Positions 56,731 to 64,000 of a stretch of DNA of 64,000 nucleotides are shown piece by piece. The translations under genes and the position numbers were made by a program. The DNA is from Tetmemena sp. SeJ-2015 (taxonomy: Eukaryota; Ciliophora; Spirotrichea; Sporadotrichida; Oxytrichidae). How positions within the stretch are numbered: the stretch's first letter is position 1; each line of letters starts with the position of its first letter. The DNA lies in contig JAJKFJ010021986.1 of the NCBI GenBank assembly GCA_027382625.1, positions 1 through 64,000 of the forward strand. The letters run 5' to 3'. A model generated the notes under the pieces. The model searched no databases, was not told the origin of the DNA, and worked only from the letters and a program-made list of their open reading frames with translations.

Positions 56731-58600
56731 TTTTCTTTTAAAAAAACTTAAAGAAGATTTGTTTTTTGCCTTAGAATTTTATTTTCCCCCGAAAAGGGGG
56801 GCTTTCATTCTTTTTTTTTTAAACAAAAGAAAAACAAATATTTAAATTCAAAAGGAAAGAAGAGCCATATTTTAAAAAAAGCATATATGATTAAATCTTA
56901 ACTTTTAAGATAAAATTTTAATTTTCTTTATTTTTAAAAAGAAAAATAAAGCTACCCCCAGGATAGACTTAAGGGAAAATATTTGGATTCCCGAAAGGGA
57001 ACCTAATTGAATTAAGGTGGAGGGTTTCACTAACTGCTTTAATTTTCATTAAAAAATAGAGGATTTAAGCAAATTTAAATGGTTAATATTTTTTAAAGGG
57101 ATTATTTTTTAAAGAACTGTAAGTCCGAATATTTGAATTACATTGCTTTTATCTGGCTTTCTTATTCTGAAAAAAGAGGGGGTTTTATTTTTTAAACCCA
57201 AAACTACAGGGAAAATGGAAATTTTTGTAAATTAAACCCCAAAAAGTAATTTTTTATTTAATTCGAGTTAGTACTTTGGGCAAGGTCACAAAAGTGTAAA
57301 GGTATCCAACTTTATTTATAAAAAATCCCTTTTTTTTTCACTTTTGCTTATCATAATAACAATTTTGATCTTTTTTTATTTACAAGGTTGTTCTTAAGCA
57401 AATTACTCAGGCGAGACCAAATAAATGACCTCATAGACTTGCGAGTGTACGCTTACAACGTTATTGAAACTTACATTTAAAAGAGGGGTTTTAAGTGACT
57501 GTCCTGCTAAATACCCACCCTCATCAATTAATTTATTTCTTTAATTCTCCTAACTTTAAGCCTTAAACACTATTTTAAAAAGAGTTAATTTAAGAATAAG
57601 TTTAGATTTATTAAGATATTATTTAATCAAAATAATTGGGCCCTGGGTCCCACCCCGAACAATTTTATCCCAGACCGCACATATTCAATTTACTTTTCTC
57701 CACACATTAGGTACCGACCACACATCTTTTTCTCTATAATACTAAAAAACCTCATTCAATAAATTTTTCTCCCTCCACCGCATGTTTGATTCCAAATAAC
57801 ACATATTTTAGAAAATCTATATTTATTTTTATAAAAATGCTAAGAAGTCGCTGAACATTAAAATATGATAATATAGTGAGAAAAGTTTCGGAAATTAAGC
57901 CTTAATATAAAAACTATAATTTGGAAAAAAAATAGCTATCAAAATTTAATAGAATATTTAAGACTTTCAAAATAGTATAAAATATCAAACCACCACTTTT
58001 TTCACTGGTGGAGAATTGGCAATTAGTTTGCGTTATGCAGAGTAAGACCTTGAATTGAATTAGAAAGCGTTGTTAGTTACTGATTTATAGTATTGATAGA
58101 GTCGGCTCCAGGGACATGAGAAGGCAGCTATATATTTTCAATTCGATAAGCTATTTATAATTCAAATTAATTTAAAGAAGCTTGATATTTAAATTCCAAT
58201 GTTTGACTCTATTATTAACTAAAAATATTATTTCAATTAGGTTCTTAGAAAATTCACCATTCTTTTTTGAAATTTATATTTAACTTCATCTAATTACATT
58301 AAATTTTTTAAATTAAAGAGAGAAAAATATATTATTCACAATAAATTATTAAAGCCCCCAAATTTAAAAACGATTTTTTAAATTTTAATTTTTTTATTTT
58401 TTTAATAAAGCTGATTTTTAATAAAAAATATAATTTAATTTTTTCTTAATTAAAAAAACTTTGTACTTTTTTATTAAATTTCTTAAATTCTATTCTCACC
58501 AAAAATTTAAAAATTTATATAAATTTTTGCGAGATGCTCAGGGCCAAGTTATAAGGGACAAAAGTTTATAATGATATGATATTCAAGTTTGGGGTCAATT
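56731..58600. other. Noncoding region with unusual homopolymer runs
   Basis: No supported gene. Between about 56700 and 57700, runs of C4-6, G4-6, A6-8 and T6-10 are much denser than elsewhere in the window (for example CCCCC, GGGGGG and GGGCCCTGGGTCCC). The cause is unknown; either real composition or read-consensus errors. Confidence 0.45.
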
Positions 58601-58830
58601 TGTACATCAAATCTCTTTTATTAGAGGTGCCGAAAAAAAATTAAAGAAGAATCTAGACTAATTTTTGATTGACGACCATTAAGTTGCAGATCAAGGGGCG
58701 AATCAATGGTTTCAACTCTTACTAAATTTCAGTTTTACATTTATTATTTTATCCAATAACAGATTTGAATTTAATTCTCAGCTATAATAAGACTAATCTG
58801 TACTCTCTTAATCTATTTAAATTTGCTTGA
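58600..58830. mobile_element. TBE-like terminal remnant
   Basis: The stretch around 58700-58800 (CAACTCTTACTAAATTTCAG ... AATTCTCAGCTATAATAA) resembles the inner right ends of copies A (1681-1745) and C (62810-62875). No ORF remains. Confidence 0.4.
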
Positions 58831-59219
58831 ATAGGTTTGTTATCCCACGCTTCTAGTGGACCTAATCTTCCAATTACAACTTTTGCTAGAATTTTATATT
58901 TTCTTTTATAGGGAAGAATTCAATTAAACCAGGCGATTGTTGAATTTAATCTAAAGCTAATGATGAATTAACTTTTTGTTAAATATAAGAAGTTAAATAT
59001 GCATATACTCCTCATCAAAAAACTTAATTTTCTTTTAAAAATCAAAATACCCTGATTATCATTTAACAAAAATATATGCCAGGCATCTTTTCGCAAAACA
59101 CAAAAAAAGTTTGAATAAAACTTTAACCAGATGAAATGGCTAAATCGTTTATTCCTTAAAAAATCCGTTAGATCCATCAAATAGCAATACTATATAGAAT
59201 GCTGCCTAGGAAACTATAA

Positions 59220-59650
59220 AAAGAAGAAATGACTCAGCTTTCATCCCACTCTCATGTAAATTAGAAAATCGTACTTCAGGGAGAATTAGTAAGATCCAAT
59301 TAATCCTCCCTAGAAGTTGGCTCATACCTATTTTATTTTATAAAAAATCGCACATAAAAATTATCAATGACATAGTCAATGTCTCTACCTTATAATTCAT
59401 AACTGCCAAAGCTCCAACATAAAATTATTATGATACTCAGGATTAAAGATTTTTGCTTTAAATTTATTACCTTAAAAGTTCGGTGAAATATAAATATTAA
59501 TTCTTATATTCAACAGATATAATTGATCATTAATTTATATTATATTAAGAAATCACTTAATTTCATTAAATAAATTCTTGCCAGTATAATAGGAATCAAA
59601 GTCAGAGAGGTCTCTGTCAGAGAAGTCAAAATCACAATCGAAGGCAATAA
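59220..59650 (+). other. Orphan coding-like fragments
   Basis: MTQLSSHSHVNQKIVLQGEL and VRSNQSSLEVGSY at about 59230-59335, and QYNRNQSQRGLCQRSQNHNR at about 59582-59645, look protein-coding and resemble in style the S/N/Q-rich gene at 55213. AT-rich DNA lies between. They may be distal MDSs of that gene or of another. Confidence 0.35.
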
Positions 59651-60070
59651 GCACTAGTTATAAAATTTTTGTATGCTATGGGATGTTGTTTTTAATTTGT
59701 CCTACTTTAATTATTACTTCCCCTTTATCTCTATTCATGATGTAATCAATAGGCTCTTCCTATATGACTTTTTAGAAAATTCATTGGTAAATTATAGGAA
59801 AAAATATTTGCTATTGCATGTTTCAACTTTTATAAAACACAAATTTAGTGTAAATTTATGGTAACGGCGGGTGTTAAAATACGAAGAGCCCAAAGAAATA
59901 TTATATTTTAAGTGTTTTGATAACATTTTATGCAAAATTTTCTTAACTTCTTTATATATAAGAAGTCGATGAACTTTTTGGCTGAAGTGATCAAGTAATC
60001 AGTCAGCATATATTATTTTTGAAACCGTAATCTAGAAAAATAAATATTTATTAAAATAATTGCTTACTTC
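59651..60070. other. AT-rich spacer
   Basis: Nothing recognised apart from A/T-rich sequence. Confidence 0.4.
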
Positions 60071-60077
60071 AATCCAT

Positions 60078-60208
60078 ATTTTTTTCTTCTTCTTCTTCTT
60101 CTTCTCTTCTTCTTCTTCTTCTTCTTTTCTTTTTTTCTTTCTTCTTCTCTTCTTCTTTTTCTTTCTCTTTCTTCTTCTTCTTCTTCTTCTTCTTCTTCTT
60201 TCTTCTTC
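60078..60208. repeat. Imperfect (TTC)n pyrimidine microsatellite
   Basis: About 130 bp of TTC/CTT repeats with short T-run interruptions. It is an unbroken polypyrimidine tract on the plus strand with no coding context. Confidence 0.9.
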
Positions 60209-60426
60209 AAATGAACGAAAGGCTCACTTTATATTTTAAAGGAATGTAGGTTAAATTTTAACTGCTTATTTTTGTCTCATTTTTTTTAATTAAAAATTTT
60301 GAGATATGTTTAAAGAATTAATTGAAAAATTTAATTAAGAATTTTTTCCAGTCTTAGCTTAATTAAATTCTTATCTATAAAAACTCTTTGATCAGTCATT
60401 ATCCATTCATCTTGTACTTAGCCATC

Positions 60427-62926
60427 AAAAGCCCAAAACCCATAATATGATAAGAAAGTGAAAATAAGTTGTGTATAATTAATTTCTTTATTAATACTTA
60501 TAATCATGCTAAATTTTAACCCTAAACAGGCAATCTAAAGTCTTCTAGGAAGGTGACCTTGACGTCTGTCTCATATTCTCTGAATTTTATACCTTTAAGT
60601 GCTTCCTCTATCTCAGATAACTGAGTGTTAGTTTCATAGGTTGCTTGATTATTACTTTGTTTACTAACTTTTTCAAAGGTTCTGATACCTTGTCTATCTT
60701 ACAATGTCTTGTTGCGAATTATATTGCATCATCTTCACTTTCACACTAGTAGTATTCCTCTGGTTTCATATCGCATTCAAGTATGATTTTGCAACTATAG
60801 ACCAAATGTCCCACTGCACTGAACTGTTGAGCCAAGTCTGTCTCTATGGGAAGTAGCCTGCAGTTCCTTGCACCGATGCTTCCTCAATGTTTTCTCTTCT
60901 TACAACTCTGTTGAAGTCTATGACAGTTGCTCTGACTGGTTCAAAGTTTATCATGATGTTCTCTGGCTTGAGATCTCTGTGCACGAATCCCAACTCATGC
61001 AACTCCATCACTCCTCTAACGAGGTCAGTGAGAATAGCAGTAAGTTAGTACTTGCTGCGCCTCGTGCTGAGAAATTCTCTTAGTGTGATCTCCCATTTAG
61101 GAAGGCGAATGGCGATGTAATCATGATCGATAAGAACACCAGCAAGATGAAGAACGTACTTCAAGTTTTTGTCCCTCGCTTCTCACAACACTGTCAGTTC
61201 GTTCGCGAACTCAAGACCTCTCTCTTCCTTCTTTAAAAGGTATTCGTAAGGGAAGATCTTGTAAGCATACTCTTCTTGTATGATGGTGTCTCTTCGCTTC
61301 GCATCAGCAAGGTGGAGGTAATTTGAACACACTCCTCCAAAGTTACAACTCTCAAGCATGGAGTCTTGCTTTGAGCTAGCTGAAACTTTACTGACACCAT
61401 ACACTAAGGCTTCTGATTCATGAACTCAATCTTCCTCTTCTTCTCCTCTTGCTTCCTCTTTAGTTGAACCTTGTCAAGGTATCGTGCTTGCCTCTTAGCT
61501 GGCACCATCTTTAAAGTTTCTTTATCCTCAATTACGAACTCAGCCATGTGCTTCTTCTCCATGTGTTTCTTGAGGAAAGCAGAGTGAGAGAATGTCTGCT
61601 CACAAGTTGAGCAAGGATAGCGACCGTCCACTATCTAATGCTTCATATAGATCTTAGGTTTGTCTGAGTGGACTTCCTTGATGTGCCGCTTGAGGCTCTG
61701 AGGATATTCGAACTGTCGTTGACATTACTCGCATTCAAAAAGTTTCTTCTCCTCATTGATCTCTGGAGCAGCAACAAGAGGAGCATCAGGTGCGATAGTT
61801 TAAACGCCCACCGACTTCTCAACTCTTGGCTTGACAATTTAAAGCACAGAGATCTCTTGCTCGAGCTCAAGTTCAGAGAGCTCTCCCTTGCACTTAGTGC
61901 ACACAGCATCTTGTTTGGTTGCTGTTCCGAACATTAGTTTAGCTTGTGTTTGCTAAGGTTGTACTTGTCTCTTAGCTAGGTTGGTTGCCATCTTAAATTC
62001 AAATTTTAAATTATGAAGAGCCCGCCACTTATTATTATGTATGCTGTTGCCTAGGTGCAGAGCACTCACGAGAACATCAGAGTGCAAAAGATGCTGTCAG
62101 TTATTGATGTTCTTCATCTTTCTTATTTATTATTAGATCGAAAAACGAGCGTTTGAGTTAGATTTTTGATAAATTACATGCTAATCTATTAAGAAGGGAA
62201 GTGCAATAGTTTATCAAAAGTTCTGAAGTAAGGAAGACTTCTGCAAGTACTTTAATTAGCAAGGTATGATGCTCTTTAATGGAGTAATAATAATCGAAGT
62301 TGGTTTTTTCCTTCGGACAATATATGATACACATTCCTCAAAGCAATTCTTGTTGATTAGTAGAATGCTCTTAGGGTATCTTTATCTATAGCGAAGATTA
62401 CATATGAAATTGAGATATATGTGCAGTTATTCTTTTGAGTAATTTCGCATTTGACGAATGATTATAATAATTATAGCTGAGAATAAAATACAAAAGACAA
62501 TTACATTATATATTAAATAAAAAATGATTAAAATCGTGATAGTCGAAGTGTCTCAGAATAATTATTACACTTTTCGATTCATCATAAATTTTTAAGAACT
62601 TTTCATAATCACAACAATTTTTTGGGAGCTCTCATTATAGAAATTGGATCAGCTCAAGCTTTTATAAAAATGATATCTGGATCGTTGAAGTTTGCGCACA
62701 TCATATCTCGCTGCTGAGAAGATGATTAAAGAAGTAACTCATATTTTTGATAATCTATCGAATAAGCTAATATTGAGGTGTGCTTGAGCGATTTCAACTG
62801 ACTCGAAGTTACAACTCCCCATTTATTATTTTTTCAATTATCGATTTTTATTTAATACTCAACTATAATAAAAAATTAATTATATGCTACTCCTTATTCT
62901 CGCATTTTTATCATATAAAGGTTTAA
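60427..62926. mobile_element. TBE-like transposon copy C
   Basis: The left end at 60427-60508 starts AAAAGCCCAAAACCC, degenerate C4A4 telomere-like repeat, and continues with a ~70 bp terminal repeat identical to end B. The inverted right end is at about 62861-62926. It carries the 57 kDa-like ORF (60504-61991, minus) and, at about 62440-62500, the remains of the transposase start (TTTGAGTAATTTCGCATTTGAC, as in copy A). At ~2.5 kb it is shorter than a full TBE, and the transposase catalytic region is missing. Confidence 0.8.
60504..61991 (-). pseudogene. TBE 57 kDa-like ORF: zinc finger plus protein kinase
   Basis: Starts MATNLAKRQVQPQQTQAKLM (ATG 61989-61991). Two C2H2 fingers are clear: FECEQCQRQFEYPQSLKRHI and YPCSTCEQTFSHSAFLKKHM. 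A basic linker follows, then a protein-kinase domain with catalytic loop FVHRDLKPENIMIN, the following motif VIDFNRV (DFN in place of DFG) and GTAGYFPQ. It ends VTFLEDFRLPVQGQNLA at TGA 60504-60506. The ~496 codon length fits the 57 kDa ORF of Oxytricha TBEs, which has this domain pair. The frame is broken near 61405 (shift), at an in-frame TGA near 61180 and near 60770. It is therefore inactive as it stands, unless small IESs explain the breaks. Confidence 0.75.
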
Positions 62927-63740
62927 TATAATCTGATAATTGTCATGTATTATCTTCCCCATCTTGGGTTATCTATTTAGCAATCAATAGTTTTATCAAT
63001 TTTTGTTATTGATTTCCAAATACTAATAGGCTAAGTAAAATTATAAGTCCCTATTATAGCTGTAAGTTTATTTAATAATAAAATAATTTACAAGTAAAAC
63101 ATTTTATTTGATGCTATATTATACCATTCTAAAAAAATATAATTTTGAAATTTTTTTCTCAAAAAATATTAATCAATCAATCAATCAAAAAGAAAGAAAG
63201 AAAATATATATTTAAATAAATAGAATTTTAGCATCAAAATTTATTGTTATTCACTCTTTTTTTATTATCTGCTGTGATTGATCGTTATATAATTTGTCTA
63301 TGTTTATCTCTAGTAGCTGATCAGTCTCTTGCTGCAATAAAATCGAGCAAATGGACAATCCAGGATAAATGAATAGATCTTTGAACATTAGGAAGGCTTT
63401 TTACTGTTGGTTTTTTTTTTACCAATTTTAGGATGATAGGATTTTTCATATTTCATGAGAAAAGTGAATGACAAAGTCCCCTCTAAAGATTTGGCTAAAT
63501 CGTCATAAATTGAAGCATATTTTAAGGATTTATAAAATTAAATGGCTTTTGTGCATCAATTTTTAAGTTGGCTATGCAATATGTTTTTGAAAATTTGCTC
63601 TAATTTAAAAAAATAAAGTTAATGTATTCTTTATAAAGCCTTCTTAAAGATTAATTTTTCAATCCTCTTTGTGCTAAAACTTTATGATCATTTCTCTAAA
63701 TTAAAGAATGTGAACACAACAAACCCTTTTGATTTGAATT
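62927..63740. other. AT-rich spacer with short simple repeats
   Basis: No gene seen. At about 63171-63202 there is a (TCAA)n tract followed by (GAAA)n. Confidence 0.4.
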
Positions 63741-63744
63741 TGTC

Positions 63745-64000
63745 TATAGCTCTAACCTAAATTAATTATACACAAATTGGTCTTGCTTTATTATAGCTGA
63801 GAATTAAATTAAATAATTTATCTTATAAATTATTTATTCGTGGCAATTAAATTTAGAGATAATGAGTTGAAATTATGATCATAAGTATTTAATTCTAAGA
63901 TAATTTCATTCTTGAAACTTCTTCGAAGGAGGTCTGCGCAAAAAGTATTCTCGTGCATAAGTTTTTGAATTTGTCTAATTTCTTGGTTAGGAGTTTTTGA
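63745..64000. mobile_element. TBE-like element D, running off the window
   Basis: AATTAATTATACACAA at about 63760 and TTATTATAGCTGAGAATTAA at about 63790 are terminal-repeat sequence. The rest, to the window edge, matches the 1325-1556 part of copy A, including a minus-strand frame with PNQEIRQIQKLMHEN. The remainder of the element lies outside. Confidence 0.55.

Noticed and set aside
57230..57242. AAACCCCAAAAAG as a telomere or chromosome end
   Set aside because: A single degenerate unit in a region full of homopolymers, not linked to a terminal repeat.
60078..60208. (TTC)n tract as a coding poly-Glu/poly-Lys region
   Set aside because: No open gene continues on either side, and the tract changes phase repeatedly.
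1..64000. Inverted or permuted MDS order (scrambling) of recognised genes
   Set aside because: All recognised gene pieces are in linear order and one orientation. The MTR4 case is interruption, not permutation. Only the missing ALG14 end hints at scrambling.
1..64000. tRNA, rRNA or CRISPR arrays
   Set aside because: No cloverleaf-like sequence with conserved T-loop, no rRNA-like stretch and no regularly spaced repeats were seen by eye. A covariance-model scan was not possible.

Overview
The window reads as germline (micronuclear) DNA of a spirotrich ciliate of the Oxytricha/Stylonychia type. Four things support this. (1) Proteins are only continuous if TAA and TAG are read as glutamine and TGA is the sole stop; the ubiquitin-conjugating enzyme at 9502-9948 shows both. 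(2) Coding sequence is interrupted by short AT-rich segments flanked by 3-11 bp direct repeats. Deleting the segment with one repeat copy restores known protein families in frame, as expected of internal eliminated segments (IESs) with pointers between macronuclear-destined segments (MDSs). (3) Ordinary GT-AG introns occur in the same genes (ASF1, RPB8). (4) Transposon copies have TBE-like ends with degenerate C4A4/G4T4 telomere-like sequence and a zinc-finger plus kinase ORF.

Layout. 1-2.3 kb: 3' end of a gene, a decayed TBE-like element (437-1799) and a small coding remnant. 3-9 kb: two tandem paralogues with a CC-x2-CG motif, then an N/Q-rich gene on the minus strand. 9.5-19.7 kb: E2 enzyme, a RLY/CTF-repeat protein, a coiled-coil protein, an MFS transporter and histone chaperone ASF1. 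19.9-26.5 kb: a VPS39-like tethering subunit and RNA polymerase subunit RPB8. 26.7-40.5 kb: an MTR4 RNA helicase split into two blocks 9.8 kb apart. The gap holds a PAM2-motif CTD-type phosphatase, a hypothetical plus-strand gene and a tandem CCCH zinc-finger gene. 40.6-44.8 kb: ALG14, TAM41 and a BRCC36-like deubiquitinase. 45-54.6 kb: three MATE transporters, two of them in a duplicated ~3.3 kb block separated by a TBE end. 55-60 kb: a serine-rich gene, AT-rich DNA and a microsatellite. 60.4-64 kb: further TBE-like elements.

The genes are mostly housekeeping and not functionally linked; no operon-like logic is expected. The striking feature is architecture. MTR4 is interrupted by a 9,834 bp segment bounded by the 11 bp repeat AGATAAGAAGA and carrying three genes. 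One of these, the CCCH gene, is itself interrupted by an 822 bp segment bounded by ATTAAT that contains a long antisense ORF. This is a three-level nest. I also found a 16 bp MDS in the phosphatase gene and a zero-length (tandem-repeat) pointer. No tRNA, rRNA or CRISPR was recognised. Boundaries of genes with unresolved IESs are approximate.
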